Below, in pieces: positions 9,022-19,773 of a stretch of 64,000 nucleotides of DNA (the stretch's first letter is position 1; each line of letters begins with the position of its first letter). The translations under genes were made by a program, and so were the position numbers. Where the stretch lies: positions 176,298-240,297 of the forward strand of contig CAJXQM010000002.1 in NCBI GenBank assembly GCA_913058145.1. The letters run 5' to 3'. Source of the stretch: an uncultured Colwellia sp. GTDB lineage: Bacteria > Pseudomonadota > Gammaproteobacteria > Enterobacterales > Alteromonadaceae. The notes beneath the pieces are model-generated. The model worked only from the letters and a program-made list of their open reading frames with translations. It had not been told where the DNA came from and did not search any database.

Positions 9022-9546
9022 ATGGCAATCGTAGGTTTATTTTTCGGCAGTGATACCGGCAACACCGAAGCAATTAGTAAAATGATCCAGAAAAAGCTGG
9101 GTAAAAAGATGATCGATGTTAAAGACATCGCTAAAAGCACAAAAGAAGAAATTTCAGAGTTTGATATGCTCATTTTAGGCATACCAACTTGGTACTATGG
9201 TGAAAACCAGTGTGATTGGGATGACTTTCTTCCTGACCTTGAAGAAATCGACTTTACTGACAAGTTAGTCGCAATTTTTGGTTTAGGTGACCAAGAAGAT
9301 TACGCAGAGTACTTTTGCGATGCCATGGAGCCATTACGTGATATTGTTGAAAGTAAAGGTGCTATTGTTGTGGGTAATTGGCCTACTGAGGGCTATGAAT
9401 TTGAAGCATCAAAAGCATTAATTGATGAAAATACTTTTATTGGTTTATGCATTGATGAAGACAGACAGCCTGAATTAACTAATGGACGTGTTAGTGAATG
9501 GGTTAAGCAACTCAATGATGAAATGTGCTTAGCCGACCTTGCTTAA
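9022..9546 (+). CDS. fldA: Flavodoxin FldA
   Basis: FMN-containing electron carrier that replaces ferredoxin under iron limitation and feeds reductive enzymes such as IspG, IspH and methionine synthase. At 174 aa it is a long-chain flavodoxin. The phosphate-binding loop is GSDTGNTEA (residues 9-17). FMN is flanked by the IPTWYYGENQCDW loop (about 53-65) and GLGDQEDYAEYFCDA (about 88-102). The protein is strongly acidic overall. It lies just upstream of fur, the common regulatory pairing. Confidence 0.95.
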   Translation: MAIVGLFFGSDTGNTEAISKMIQKKLGKKMIDVKDIAKSTKEEISEFDMLILGIPTWYYGENQCDWDDFLPDLEEIDFTDKLVAIFGLGDQEDYAEYFCDAMEPLRDIVESKGAIVVGNWPTEGYEFEASKALIDENTFIGLCIDEDRQPELTNGRVSEWVKQLNDEMCLADLA

Positions 9547-9569
9547 TCCTTATATTATATAAGGATTAA
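9543..9569 (+). repeat. 12-bp inverted repeat containing the fldA stop codon
   Basis: A perfect 12-bp stem, TTAATCCTTATA (9543-9554) with TATAAGGATTAA (9558-9569), and a 3-base loop. The fldA TAA stop (9544-9546) lies inside the left arm. It is followed 21 bp later by a second hairpin with a T-run. It probably stabilises the 3' end of the mRNA. Confidence 0.55.
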
Positions 9570-9590
9570 ATAACTGCTATTTGTAACAAG

Positions 9591-9614
9591 AAAGCTCAAC
9601 AAATGAGCTTTTTT
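9591..9614 (+). terminator. Rho-independent terminator of fldA
   Basis: A 7-bp stem, AAAGCTC (9591-9597) with GAGCTTT (9605-9611), and a 7-base loop, followed directly by a T-run. It sits between fldA and fur, so fur has its own promoter. Confidence 0.75.
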
Positions 9615-9718
9615 GCTATTTAAAACTAAAAAATATTAATAAATACAACTAAGACTTTATCCTTAGTCAATAACCTCATATACTTTTGAGCATTATCACC
9701 TTTAGAGAATTTATTTTC

Positions 9719-10162
9719 ATGGCAGAACAAAATGAAGAACTTAAAAGAGCCGGATTAAAAATCACTTTACCACGTATTAAAATCTTAGCTATTCTTCAAA
9801 AGCCAAATAACCAGCATATTAGCGCAGAAGATGTGTATAAATTATTGTTAGAGCAACACGAAGAAATCGGCTTAGCAACGGTTTATCGCGTATTAAACCA
9901 GTTTGATGATGCCGGTATTGTAACCCGCCATCATTTTGAAGGTGGTAAATCAGTCTTTGAACTTGCCCATAAAAAACATCATGACCATTTAGTGTGTTTA
10001 AAATGTGGTAACGTGGTTGAATTTGAAGATGATGTTATTGAACAAAGGCAGTCTGACATTGCTAAATCTCATAAAATCACTCTAACAAACCACAGTCTTT
10101 ATTTATATGGTGAGTGTGAAGACAAAATCGCTTGTGAAGAATATCGGATAACACATTTATAA
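9719..10162 (+). CDS. fur: Ferric uptake regulator Fur
   Basis: Iron-responsive repressor of siderophore and iron-uptake genes. From the ATG at 9719 it is 147 aa, close to E. coli Fur (148). A longer frame from a TTG at 9686 adds 11 residues that are not part of the family, so it is rejected. The winged-helix N-terminus includes AGLKITLPRIKILAIL and ATVYRVLNQFDDAGIV. The C-terminus has the metal-binding HKKHHDHLVCLKCGNVVEF, with the CxxC zinc pair. Confidence 0.95.
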   Translation: MAEQNEELKRAGLKITLPRIKILAILQKPNNQHISAEDVYKLLLEQHEEIGLATVYRVLNQFDDAGIVTRHHFEGGKSVFELAHKKHHDHLVCLKCGNVVEFEDDVIEQRQSDIAKSHKITLTNHSLYLYGECEDKIACEEYRITHL

Positions 10163-10338
10163 CCTTAATAAATCGTGTCATTTTTGCTGTTTTTTAACCT
10201 GAGGTGACACAGGTATTACCTATTAATAAAGGCAGATTACACCCCTTAAATCCAAACGATAATATTTTGAAAACGATATTTTTGATGAATTTAGAAAAAA
10301 GGTAAGTCGGTTCAAAACTAAATTCTGGAGGAATAAAG

Positions 10339-10797
10339 ATGAGCCTAGCGTTAAAAGTCATTCCACCGGTACAGATTATTATTAGTATAATTTTAATGTT
10401 CGGCTTAGCCTATTATCTCCCTCAATACCATTTTTCTTTGGCGCTCAGCTTCCCTCTAATTATATTGTTAATAGCCTTAGCTGGCCTTATTGGTTCATTG
10501 GCTTTAATTGATTTTCGTAAGCACAAAACAACTTATCATCCCCATACCCCTGAAAAAACCAGTACCGTAGTAGATACGGGGATTTACGCCTATTCACGTA
10601 ATCCTATGTATTTAGCATTAGTTTTAATTTTATTCGCTTTAGCGCTTTACTTTAAAAACGTCACTTGCTTCGGCGTTATTCCGCTATTCATAGGGTATAT
10701 TACTCAATATCAAATAAAGCCTGAAGAAGTGATGCTTAATAAACTTTTCCCGACTGATTACCAAGTCTACAGACAAAAAGTACGGCGTTGGTTGTAA
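10339..10797 (+). CDS. Isoprenylcysteine carboxyl methyltransferase-like membrane protein
   Basis: A 152-aa integral membrane protein with about four hydrophobic segments (roughly 8-28, 33-55, 88-105 and 107-122). It carries the family motif YSRNPMYLALVL (residues 85-96) and a conserved C-terminal PEEVMLNKLFPTDYQVYRQKVRRW. These are features of the ICMT/phospholipid methyltransferase superfamily, which use S-adenosylmethionine in the membrane. The substrate cannot be deduced. A GGAGGAA ribosome site precedes the ATG. The gene appears monocistronic. Confidence 0.75.
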   Translation: MSLALKVIPPVQIIISIILMFGLAYYLPQYHFSLALSFPLIILLIALAGLIGSLALIDFRKHKTTYHPHTPEKTSTVVDTGIYAYSRNPMYLALVLILFALALYFKNVTCFGVIPLFIGYITQYQIKPEEVMLNKLFPTDYQVYRQKVRRWL

Positions 10798-10950
10798 ATA
10801 AAGTCTACTTATCACAAAATCCGTATGATGTTGCTAGTATTGCAAAACCACAATCAAAGGTAAGTTAATCTTTAAAATAGAACGGCTAGTATTAAAAGGT
10901 CATATCTATCATAACCTACCCTTTTTTAAAAAAATGACAACGTTTTTTCG

Positions 10951-11520
10951 TTATGCTTTTTTCAAATAAGCTGCGACTAAAACGATACGCGTTCCGTTTA
11001 CTTTGCCTTCAATATGCTCTGAATTATCGGTTAATGAAATACCACGCACCATAGTACCTTGCTTAGCCGTAAAATTAGCACCTTTAACTTTTAAATCTTT
11101 GATCAACGTAACATTATCACCATCTTGTAATTCTGCCCCGTTGCTATCTCGGGTTGGCCCTTCAGTTTGTTCAGCTGCTATGCCCTGTTCCGCCCAAGTT
11201 CTTACTTCATCTTCTAGATAAATCATTTCAAGTGCGTCTTGTGCCCAACTCTCTGTTGAAAGTTTATGCAACATACGATATGACATTACTTGTACCGCAG
11301 GCTCTTGATTCCACATACTATCATTTAAACAACGCCAATGATTTGCATCTAACGCTTTAGTCGCTTCAATTTGAGATTGACAGTTTTGGCAAATATACAC
11401 ACATTGTTGTGCGCTTAAGTCACTTGTTGGTGGTACAGGAAATACGGATAAGCTATCTGTTACTGCACAAAGTTCACAGCTGTTATTACTTCGTTGTTGC
11501 AATGCTTGTTCGGTTGCCAT
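10951..11520 (-). CDS. PhnA-domain zinc-ribbon protein
   Basis: The C-terminal about 70 residues (RDSNGAELQDGDNVTLIKDLKVKG onward to VLVAAYLKKA) form the PhnA/YjdM domain. The N-terminus has a zinc ribbon with C15 and C18 (CELC) and C44 and C47 (CQNC). The start is taken at the ATG at 11520, which has an AGGAAT ribosome site 8 bases upstream, giving 189 aa. A longer frame from 11544 lacks one. E. coli YjdM is 111 aa, so this version carries a middle insertion of about 75 residues. Despite the name, PhnA is not shown to act in phosphonate breakdown. Confidence 0.75.
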   Translation of the reverse strand: MATEQALQQRSNNSCELCAVTDSLSVFPVPPTSDLSAQQCVYICQNCQSQIEATKALDANHWRCLNDSMWNQEPAVQVMSYRMLHKLSTESWAQDALEMIYLEDEVRTWAEQGIAAEQTEGPTRDSNGAELQDGDNVTLIKDLKVKGANFTAKQGTMVRGISLTDNSEHIEGKVNGTRIVLVAAYLKKA

Positions 11521-11741
11521 GGTTATTCCTAATAAAAAATACACTATATTGTAATAACATAATTATAACATGCTATTTATCCTCAATAAATGCCCTGTAA
11601 TCGTTAATAACAGTAATTAAAATAATGAATAGTTCAACTTAGTATCCAAAGGATAAATTAATTAAATCGGTATAAGTAGACAAGTTAGCATATCAATGAT
11701 AAAAGTCAGCTTATAAATATGATTATTAGGTTAACGCAATT

Positions 11742-12971
11742 ATGGCGGCTATAAATACTCTACTAGCAAGCGCTCCACTCCTATCGAAAATAAAAACTAC
11801 AGGTTTGGTATCACAAATAATTATCGCCATAATTTTAGGTAGCTTACTCGCAGTAATAAGCCCTGAAGTGGCTAAGTCATTTTCGATATTTGGCAGTCTA
11901 TTTGTCAGTGCACTTAAAGCGGTCGCGCCTATTTTAGTGTTCGTATTAGTAGCCTCAAGCATAGCCAATCAAAAAGTTGATAATGACGCCGAGCTTAAAC
12001 CTATTGTTGGCTTATATTTAGTCGGAACACTGAGTGCAGCTTTTGTAGCTGTAGGTTTAAGCTTTTTATTCCCAATCACATTAACCTTGGACTTAGTCGG
12101 TGCTAGTGCTAAACCACCGCAAGGTTTGGGTGAAGTATTATCAACATTAGCTTTTAAAGTGGTTGAAAACCCAATAAGTGCGATTGCTAATGGAAACTTT
12201 ATTGCGGTATTAGCATGGGGGCTTGGTGTAGGTTTTTCACTAAAACATGCCAGTAGCCACACTAAAACCACAGTCCATGATGTTAGTGAAGCCATTTCAA
12301 ATATCGTTAGAGTGGTTATTCGCTTTGCACCTATTGGTATTTTTGGGCTTGTTACTAACACGATAGCCACCACAGGCTTTAGCGCTTTGGCAGAGTATAG
12401 TCACTTAGTCGCTATTTTATTGAGTGCCATGTTAATTATTGCGTTGCTCGTTAATCCGTTAATTGTCTTTTTAATCATGAAGAAGAACCCTTATCCTTTG
12501 GTTTTTACTTGTCTTAGAGAATCAGGCATCACCGCATTTTTTACCCGTAGCTCTGCTGCCAATATTCCAGTCAATATAGCATTATGTAAGAAATTAAATT
12601 TACATGAAGATACTTACTCTGTGTCTATACCACTAGGAGCAACAATTAATATGGCTGGCGCAGCAATTACTATCACCGTATTAACACTTGCAGCAGTGAA
12701 TAGTTTACATATTGATGTAGATTTTGGTACAGCAATATTATTGTCAATTGTCGCTTCAATTTCGGCTTGTGGGGCGTCAGGCGTGGCCGGTGGGTCGCTA
12801 TTATTAATACCATTAGCCTGTGGTTTATTTGGGATAAATGAAGATGTTGCGATGCAGATTGTTGCCATTGGTTTTATTATAGGCGTAATACAAGATTCAG
12901 CTGAAACAGCACTTAATAGCTCTACTGATGTAGTATTTTCAGCCGCAGCGTCCCACCATTTATCAAAATAA
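11742..12971 (+). CDS. sstT: Serine/threonine:sodium symporter SstT
   Basis: Imports serine and threonine with sodium. At 409 aa it is close to E. coli SstT (414), with long matching stretches: [20 protein letters not shown] near the N-terminus, [13 protein letters not shown] and [19 protein letters not shown] in the substrate-binding region, and [19 protein letters not shown] plus [14 protein letters not shown] in the second half. It has the helix and re-entrant loop pattern of the dicarboxylate/amino acid:cation symporter (GltP) fold. It stands alone. Confidence 0.95.
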   Translation: MAAINTLLASAPLLSKIKTTGLVSQIIIAIILGSLLAVISPEVAKSFSIFGSLFVSALKAVAPILVFVLVASSIANQKVDNDAELKPIVGLYLVGTLSAAFVAVGLSFLFPITLTLDLVGASAKPPQGLGEVLSTLAFKVVENPISAIANGNFIAVLAWGLGVGFSLKHASSHTKTTVHDVSEAISNIVRVVIRFAPIGIFGLVTNTIATTGFSALAEYSHLVAILLSAMLIIALLVNPLIVFLIMKKNPYPLVFTCLRESGITAFFTRSSAANIPVNIALCKKLNLHEDTYSVSIPLGATINMAGAAITITVLTLAAVNSLHIDVDFGTAILLSIVASISACGASGVAGGSLLLIPLACGLFGINEDVAMQIVAIGFIIGVIQDSAETALNSSTDVVFSAAASHHLSK

Positions 12972-13095
12972 ACCTTAAATTCAGAGGTTTTAGTTACTCG
13001 TTCTAGTGGCGAGTTTCATGACAAAAAACCAAGCGTAATAAAGCTTCGTAAGACACTATACTATTCCTACTCATCACCGTAGCGGGTAGTATAAA

Positions 13096-14457
13096 TTAAT
13101 GATTTAAAGTAACCGTGATAGTTAGCTCATTTTCTTTTGGTGCAAATCCTTGGCAAACAAAGTGTCCCATTGCTGCTACTAATACATCATCATAATAAAT
13201 AAACGGAATACGCTTACGCTGCCATGGTGGAATATTGAGCTCTTGTAATACTTTTTTTAAACTACGTGAATGATTACGGTAATCAGGTAAGCAAGTAGGA
13301 TTACTATGACAAAAACGAATTGTTACTGCTTGTCCCTTAGTGGGTAAAACTATTCGTTGACACGTATTTGAAACGTCAAGAGACTGATTGTTAGAAAAGG
13401 CTAGCCGGCCTAAACCATCAGGTAACTCTATTACGTCAGCTATAGTAACGTTTTTTTCATCCAAGCAATCAATAGTTGTTTGCCAACCACTTATCTCAAT
13501 AAAATCAGCCGTTAAATACAAAGCACCTTTATAACGACGCAAATAATTGTTAGCAACTTTAACGGCAGGATTCTTATCCTCATTGGCTAACAGCTGCTGG
13601 TGAACTTGTGTTAGTTGATCCGTGCTTGGCATTAAAAGATGGTGTTGCGCTAAAAAGTACCGTATTAAATTATTAAAACGCGCTGTTGATAATTTACTCA
13701 GCTCATTCACAGACAAACATTGTTCACTTAACAGACAATTGGCTAAATCTTGTTCAGCCAATTCGTTCAACAATGACTGCCCTTCTAAACAATGGCTGCT
13801 ACTGCGGTTAATGGTTTGAGCAATACTAGGCCAACGTTCATTGAGTAAGGGCATTATTTTTTGACGGATAAAGTTACGATCAAAGTGGGTATCGCTATTT
13901 GATTCATCCTCAACCCAGTCAAGCTGTTGTTGTTTCGCGTAATGAACAATTTCAGCGCGTGAAATATTAAGCAATGGCCGCATAAAAATATCTTTGCCTT
14001 GCTTCGTTTCAACTGCCATGGCCGATAAACCTTTTAAGCCAGCCCCTCTTTTAAGGGCAAGTAAAAATGTTTCAGCCTGATCATCACGATGATGACCAGT
14101 AATAATTAAAGATTGTTCGTCATAAATAGATTTTAGAGCTTGATACCTTGCCTCTCGGGCTAAGGCTTCTAATGAATGCTGGGCTTGTGTTTGAACGTTA
14201 ACTTGGCATACCATAAATGTTAAGTTAAGTTGCTGACATGCTTGTTCTGCGAAGTTTTGCCACGTACTCGCATTTTCACTTAAACCGTGGTTGACATGGC
14301 AGACGGTAATAAGATTAGGGAATTTTTTTTCATGCTTTAGTTTAGCTAAAGCATGCAGTAATACTTGTGAGTCAACACCACCGCTGTAAGCAATAACCAG
14401 TGGTGTTTTGGGGTATCTATTAATAGCACTAACAAGTGCTGACTCAATCATTGTCAT
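13096..14457 (-). CDS. tilS: tRNA(Ile)-lysidine synthase
   Basis: Attaches lysine to C34 of the CAU-anticodon isoleucine tRNA, so that it reads AUA codons. The ATP-pyrophosphatase P-loop SGGVDS is at 25-30, followed by HVNHGLS and the GHHRDDQAETFLL motif. The middle TilS substrate-binding domain and C-terminal domain fill the remaining half (453 aa, family norm about 430). It is the last gene of the long minus-strand cluster, 52 bp after accA; the E. coli ldcC and yaeR genes usually found between them are absent. Confidence 0.93.
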   Translation of the reverse strand: MTMIESALVSAINRYPKTPLVIAYSGGVDSQVLLHALAKLKHEKKFPNLITVCHVNHGLSENASTWQNFAEQACQQLNLTFMVCQVNVQTQAQHSLEALAREARYQALKSIYDEQSLIITGHHRDDQAETFLLALKRGAGLKGLSAMAVETKQGKDIFMRPLLNISRAEIVHYAKQQQLDWVEDESNSDTHFDRNFIRQKIMPLLNERWPSIAQTINRSSSHCLEGQSLLNELAEQDLANCLLSEQCLSVNELSKLSTARFNNLIRYFLAQHHLLMPSTDQLTQVHQQLLANEDKNPAVKVANNYLRRYKGALYLTADFIEISGWQTTIDCLDEKNVTIADVIELPDGLGRLAFSNNQSLDVSNTCQRIVLPTKGQAVTIRFCHSNPTCLPDYRNHSRSLKKVLQELNIPPWQRKRIPFIYYDDVLVAAMGHFVCQGFAPKENELTITVTLNH

Positions 14458-14509
14458 TTATATTATAAGTTAAAAGTTTAATTAGTCGAACTAAAGCCCG
14501 ACTTGCCTA

Positions 14510-15466
14510 TTAGCAGTAACCAAATGACATTAATTTGTCATAACGTTTATCAATTAATTGTTCTTTCGATAGACCTTCTAATTCAGCTAAATCAACTTTT
14601 AATGCTTCTTTAAGCATTGCTGCCATTTGATCCATATCGCGATGCGCGCCACCTAAAGGTTCTTCTACAATACTATCAATTAGTCCTAACTCTTTAATAC
14701 GCGTTGCAGTAATACCCATAGCTTCTGCTGCTGTCGGTGCTTTTTCTGCAGTTTTCCATAAAATTGAGGCACAACCTTCTGGAGAAATTACCGAGTAGGT
14801 AGCATATTGCAACATATTGACTTTATCACCAACACCAATCGCTAAAGCGCCACCTGAGCCACCTTCACCAATAACAGTACAGATGATAGGAACTGACAAA
14901 CGTGCCATAACTTTTAAGTTACGCGCAATAGCCTCACTTTGACCACGCTCTTCTGCGCCAATTCCAGGATAGGCACCAGGGGTATCAATAAAAGTGATTA
15001 TTGGCATATTAAAACGTTCAGCCATTTCCATTAAACGTAAAGCTTTACGGTATCCTTCGGGGCGCGGCATACCAAAATTACGTTTTACTTTTTCTGTTGT
15101 AGAACGACCTTTCTGATGACCAATAATCATTACTGGCTTGCCATCTAAACGTGCTGTACCACCGATAATGGCATTATCATCAGCATAGGCACGATCACCA
15201 GCTAATTCATCAAACTCCGTAAAAATACGCGGCAAGTAATCAAGCGTATAAGGACGTTGAGGATGGCGAGCTACGCGCGCTGTTTGCCACGGGTCTAAAT
15301 TAGCGAATATTTTTTTCGTTTGTTCTTTATTTTTTTCACGTAATTGTGCTATTTGATCTTCTAAATCAAGATCGAGATCTTGACCGTTGTTTACCAACTC
15401 AAGCTCTTCAATTTTTGCATTAAGTTCTGCAATAGGTTGTTCAAAATCTAAAAAATTTAATGACAT
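14510..15466 (-). CDS. accA: Acetyl-CoA carboxylase carboxyltransferase subunit alpha
   Basis: With AccD it transfers the carboxyl group from carboxybiotin to acetyl-CoA, the committed step of fatty acid synthesis. The start is the ATG at 15466, giving [16 protein letters not shown] and 318 aa; the 10-residue extension upstream is not family-like, and an AGGGAA site precedes this ATG. Conserved blocks are [56 protein letters not shown] (the region around the CoA site) and [15 protein letters not shown]. Confidence 0.95.
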   Translation of the reverse strand: MSLNFLDFEQPIAELNAKIEELELVNNGQDLDLDLEDQIAQLREKNKEQTKKIFANLDPWQTARVARHPQRPYTLDYLPRIFTEFDELAGDRAYADDNAIIGGTARLDGKPVMIIGHQKGRSTTEKVKRNFGMPRPEGYRKALRLMEMAERFNMPIITFIDTPGAYPGIGAEERGQSEAIARNLKVMARLSVPIICTVIGEGGSGGALAIGVGDKVNMLQYATYSVISPEGCASILWKTAEKAPTAAEAMGITATRIKELGLIDSIVEEPLGGAHRDMDQMAAMLKEALKVDLAELEGLSKEQLIDKRYDKLMSFGYC

Positions 15467-15579
15467 ATGTTTCCCTGTACCTAAAAAGTGTACCAAAATT
15501 TGTACGTGTTTTATTTTAGTTATTAGTACAAACGCTAATAACAGTTAATCGTTTATAATAATTTGCCAGTTTATTTCAG

Positions 15580-18500
15580 TTACTTAAACTGCAAGGTGAC
15601 ACTTTCTTCACCTAATAATTCTTTTAAATCATATAATAACACATCAGCCGGCGATACCCGCCATTGTACGCCAAGTTCTAACATGCCGCGAGCTTCTTCT
15701 CGCTGATAATATACCCTAACGGGACATGTGCCTTCTTTATGAGGTGTTAAAGCATTTGTAAATTGCGCTATAAAATCATCACTAATTGTTGCCCTATTAA
15801 TTTGAATATCTAAGGACGTTACGTAGTTTTCTCTTGCCGCAGTAATAGTCATGATATCTCTGACGGTCATTGTATTACCTCCAGAGTAATCATCAAAGCT
15901 GACCTGTCCGCTACAAACTAAAATGGCATCAGTTTCAAGCAGTTCAGCAAATTTATCATAATCATCAGGAAATAAACGTACATCCATACGAGCACTTTTA
16001 TCATCGAGCGTGACCAATGCCCAACGGCGACCACGCTTATTTACTAACACACGTACGCCAATGACTAATCCAACAGCGACCGCTTGTCTATCTCTGCCTG
16101 TGGGTTGCATACTCACTAAGCGACCCGTCGCATACTTTTTGATTTCACTTAAATAGCGATTAATAGGATGACCTGTTAAGTATAAACCTAAGGTTTCTTT
16201 TTCCCCGTCAAGCCAAACTTCTTCTGGCCACTTTTTGACCTTTTTAAAGCTTTGGCGAGAATCTATTTGCTCATCATTGATCAAACCGAACAAATCATTT
16301 TGTCCTATAGCTTCTGCTTTCGCATGTTGATCTGCAGCTTTTATCGCTTCTGGCAGTGTTTCAAATAAAGCAGCACGATGGGGTAAATATTTACCATCAG
16401 TCGTTAATTTATAAGTTGGTCCTAATGCGTCTAATGCGCCAGATTTTATTAATTTTTCTAATATTCGTTTATTCGTTTTCTTTAAATCTAAACGGGCACA
16501 TAAATCAAATAAATCAGTAAAAGGTCCACCTGTTTTGCGCGCGGTAATAATCGCTTCTATTGGCCCTTCGCCAACCCCTTTTACCGCACCAATGCCATAA
16601 ACAATTTGATTCTCATCGTTGACAGTAAATTTATATTGGCCAACATTAACATCAGGTGGCAGTAAATCAATCCCCATATTTTCACATTCATCAACCAAAA
16701 TAACTACTTTTTCAGTGTTATCCATATCTGCTGACATAACCGCTGCCATAAAAGGCGCAGGAAAGTGAGTTTTCATCCACAAGGTTTGATAAGAAACTAA
16801 CGCATAAGCCGCAGAGTGAGATTTATTAAAGCCATAACCAGCGAATTTTTCAACAAGATCGAATATTTTCATCGCTAGTTCGCCATCTACACCACGATCT
16901 CTTGCGCCTTGTTCAAAACCTGCCCGCTGTTTAGCCATTTCTTCAGGTTTTTTCTTACCCATGGCACGACGTAACATATCAGCGCCACCAAGCGAGTATC
17001 CAGCAAGTACTTGGGCAATTTGCATCACTTGTTCTTGATACAAGATAATGCCGTAGGTAGGCTCTAAAACGGGTTTTAAATCAATATGCTGCCAAGTTTC
17101 ATCTGGGTAACTAACTTCTTCGCGGCCATGCTTACGTTCAATAAAGTTATCAACCATGCCTGACTGCAGTGGTCCGGGGCGAAACAATGCCACCAAGGCG
17201 ATAATATCTTCAAAGCAATCTGGCTTGAGTTTATCAATTAAAGATTTCATGCCACTAGATTCTAACTGAAATACCGCCGTGGTTTTAGAAGCTAACAACA
17301 ACTTAAAGCTCGCTTTATCTTCAAGGTCGATGGCTGAAATATCAATAGGCTCTTTGCCCGCTTTACGTTGTTTTACATCAGCCATTTCAATGGCCCATTG
17401 TAAAATAGTTAGGGTTCTTAATCCTAAGAAATCAAATTTAACTAGCCCTGCGTCTTCAACATCATTTTTATCGAACTGAGTGACTGGGTTTTTACCTTCA
17501 TTATCACAATAAAGTGGCGCAAAGTCGGTGATAGTCGTGGGTGAAATAACGACACCACCAGCATGCTTACCCGCATTTCGGGTGGTACCTTCAAGAATAC
17601 GACACATATCAATAAGTTCTTTAACTTCAGTATCTTGTGCGTATAACTCAGGTAGCTTCGGTTCTTCTTCAAAGGCCTTTGCTAAAGTCATACCGGGTGT
17701 TGTCGGAATCAGTTTTGAAATCCGGTCAACAAAACCATAAGGATTCCCAAGTACTCGACCCACATCGCGAATTACCGCTTTTGCCGCCATGGTGCCAAAA
17801 GTAATGATTTGTGAAACAGCATCACGACCATAAAGCTCAGCCACATGATCAATCACTTCATCACGTCTGTCCATACAAAAATCGATATCAAAATCTGGCA
17901 TAGATACCCGTTCAGGGTTTAAGAAACGTTCGAATAGTAGATCGTACTCAAGCGGATCAAGATCGGTAATATCTAGTGCATAAGCAACTAAAGAGCCTGC
18001 ACCCGAACCACGACCGGGGCCTACAGGTATATTGTTATCTTTACTCCACTGGATAAACTCCATTACGATCAAAAAATAACCGGGGAATCCCATGTTATTA
18101 ACAACTTCTAGTTCAATTTTAAGCCGTTCATCATAGGGTTTACGTATTTCAGCGAAGTTTACTGCTTCTCTATCAAATAATTGCGTTAAGCGTTTTTCTA
18201 AACCTTCCTCTGAAACTTTGATAAAAAAATCATTAATGTCTAAGCCTTCGGTAGGGAAATCTGGTAAGACATATTCGCCAAGGCGCACTGTAACATTACA
18301 GCGTTTGGCTATTTCTACTGTATTGGCTAATGCTTCAGGTATATCACTAAATAACTCACACATTTCGTCCTGTGAACGCAAATACTGCTGTGTGCTATAA
18401 CGTTTAGGGCGACGCTTATCATCAAGCGTATAACCATCATGAATCGCAACACGAATTTCATGCGCATCGAAATTATCTGGAGATAAAAACATCACCTCAT

Positions 18501-19125
18501 TGGTAGCAACAACAGGTAAATTGTATTCTGTAGCAAAATTAACGGCAAGATGTAGATAGTTTTCTTCGTCAGTTCGTCCTGTGCGGATTAACTCAACATA
18601 AAAGCAATTATCAAAATGGCATTGGTAAAAATTGAGCATTTGTAGCGCAAGCTCATTATTCCCCTTCAATAAAGCTTTACCTATATCACCTTCTCGCGCA
18701 CCTGAAAGTATAATCAAACCTTCTTTAAATTCAATTAACCATTCTTTGTCAATAACCGCTTTATCTTGTAAGTGTCCACGCATGTAGGCTTTTGAGATAA
18801 GCTCTGTTAAGTTTTTATAGCCCTTATTATTGGTGGTTAAAATGACTAAGCGAAACAATTCATCACCTAATTCATCACTTCTTACCCAAAAATCACAACC
18901 TATAATAGGTTTTACGCCCACACTATGAGCCGCATGGTAATATTTTACCAAACCACAAAGATTAGTTTGATCAGTCAGTGCTAATGCAGGCATATTTAAT
19001 TCTGCTGCACGCCCTACAATAGGCTTTACTTTTTTTAAGCCATCGCACATTGAATAATCACTATGTACTCGTAAATGAATAAAACGAGGCTCGTGGTTTT
19101 GCTCTGTTAATGTCATTTCAGGCAC
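15580..19125 (-). CDS. dnaE: DNA polymerase III alpha subunit
   Basis: Replicative polymerase of 1181 aa. The PHP domain begins at about residue 16 ([17 protein letters not shown]). The palm carries the catalytic acidic cluster [15 protein letters not shown] (near residue 400), with [16 protein letters not shown] just before it. The C-terminal part has the OB-fold and tau-binding region. The start is a GTG at 19125 with AGAAG 6-10 bases upstream; an ATG three codons inside is possible. It follows rnhB by 13 bp, as in other gammaproteobacteria. Confidence 0.96.
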   Translation of the reverse strand: MPEMTLTEQNHEPRFIHLRVHSDYSMCDGLKKVKPIVGRAAELNMPALALTDQTNLCGLVKYYHAAHSVGVKPIIGCDFWVRSDELGDELFRLVILTTNNKGYKNLTELISKAYMRGHLQDKAVIDKEWLIEFKEGLIILSGAREGDIGKALLKGNNELALQMLNFYQCHFDNCFYVELIRTGRTDEENYLHLAVNFATEYNLPVVATNEVMFLSPDNFDAHEIRVAIHDGYTLDDKRRPKRYSTQQYLRSQDEMCELFSDIPEALANTVEIAKRCNVTVRLGEYVLPDFPTEGLDINDFFIKVSEEGLEKRLTQLFDREAVNFAEIRKPYDERLKIELEVVNNMGFPGYFLIVMEFIQWSKDNNIPVGPGRGSGAGSLVAYALDITDLDPLEYDLLFERFLNPERVSMPDFDIDFCMDRRDEVIDHVAELYGRDAVSQIITFGTMAAKAVIRDVGRVLGNPYGFVDRISKLIPTTPGMTLAKAFEEEPKLPELYAQDTEVKELIDMCRILEGTTRNAGKHAGGVVISPTTITDFAPLYCDNEGKNPVTQFDKNDVEDAGLVKFDFLGLRTLTILQWAIEMADVKQRKAGKEPIDISAIDLEDKASFKLLLASKTTAVFQLESSGMKSLIDKLKPDCFEDIIALVALFRPGPLQSGMVDNFIERKHGREEVSYPDETWQHIDLKPVLEPTYGIILYQEQVMQIAQVLAGYSLGGADMLRRAMGKKKPEEMAKQRAGFEQGARDRGVDGELAMKIFDLVEKFAGYGFNKSHSAAYALVSYQTLWMKTHFPAPFMAAVMSADMDNTEKVVILVDECENMGIDLLPPDVNVGQYKFTVNDENQIVYGIGAVKGVGEGPIEAIITARKTGGPFTDLFDLCARLDLKKTNKRILEKLIKSGALDALGPTYKLTTDGKYLPHRAALFETLPEAIKAADQHAKAEAIGQNDLFGLINDEQIDSRQSFKKVKKWPEEVWLDGEKETLGLYLTGHPINRYLSEIKKYATGRLVSMQPTGRDRQAVAVGLVIGVRVLVNKRGRRWALVTLDDKSARMDVRLFPDDYDKFAELLETDAILVCSGQVSFDDYSGGNTMTVRDIMTITAARENYVTSLDIQINRATISDDFIAQFTNALTPHKEGTCPVRVYYQREEARGMLELGVQWRVSPADVLLYDLKELLGEESVTLQFK

Positions 19126-19138
19126 GATTTCTTCTCAT

Positions 19139-19768
19139 TCATTTTGTAAGGCCTAATACTCTTGCAACGGGTTTAAAGCTTTGACGATAACAATCTAACA
19201 CACCATGCTCAATTATTTTTTCTAAATGCATTTTTGTTGGATAACCTTTATGCTTAGCAAAACCATATTCAGGATGTAATTTGTCCAGGGCAATCATTTC
19301 TTCATCGCGTGTAACTTTTGCTACAATTGATGCCGCACTGATTTCAATAACACGATCATCACCTTTAACAACCGCTTGGCTGTTAATGCTGCCCTGTTCG
19401 TTAGCAAATGAAGGTGTTCGGTTACCATCAACCAATACATAATCAGGTGAGACGTCTAATCCCTGAACTGCACGTTGCATGGCTAACATAGTCGCATGGA
19501 GAATATTTAAAGTATCTATTTCTTCTGGGCTTGCCCGACCCACTGACCAAGCAATCGCTTTTTCTTTAATCTCTTGTGCTAATAGCGTACGCTTTTTTTC
19601 TGATAATTTTTTTGAGTCCATTAAACCTTCAATAGGGTTGTCGGGATCTAAAATAACCGCAGCAGTAACTACATCACCCACTAAAGGACCACGCCCTACT
19701 TCATCTACGCCGGCAATACAGTAAGCAATAGGATACTCAAAAGGGTCGAATGTTTTTTTCTTAGACAT
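19139..19768 (-). CDS. rnhB: Ribonuclease HII
   Basis: Removes RNA from RNA-DNA hybrids and single ribonucleotides misincorporated in DNA. The catalytic acidic residues of the family are visible: D22 and E23 ([10 protein letters not shown]), D114 (VLVDGN) and D155 (VTRDEEM). It is 209 aa, normal length. It is tightly packed between lpxB (5 bp) and dnaE (13 bp), so it is certainly co-transcribed. Confidence 0.95.
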   Translation of the reverse strand: MSKKKTFDPFEYPIAYCIAGVDEVGRGPLVGDVVTAAVILDPDNPIEGLMDSKKLSEKKRTLLAQEIKEKAIAWSVGRASPEEIDTLNILHATMLAMQRAVQGLDVSPDYVLVDGNRTPSFANEQGSINSQAVVKGDDRVIEISAASIVAKVTRDEEMIALDKLHPEYGFAKHKGYPTKMHLEKIIEHGVLDCYRQSFKPVARVLGLTK

Positions 19769-19773
19769 GTTGG

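Noticed and set aside
9686..9718. N-terminal extension of Fur from a TTG
   Set aside because: The 11 added residues are not found in the family; the ATG at 9719 gives the standard length.
11726..11968. Minus-strand frames opposite sstT (also 11969-12373 and 12614-12868)
   Set aside because: Shadows of the strongly supported sstT coding sequence.
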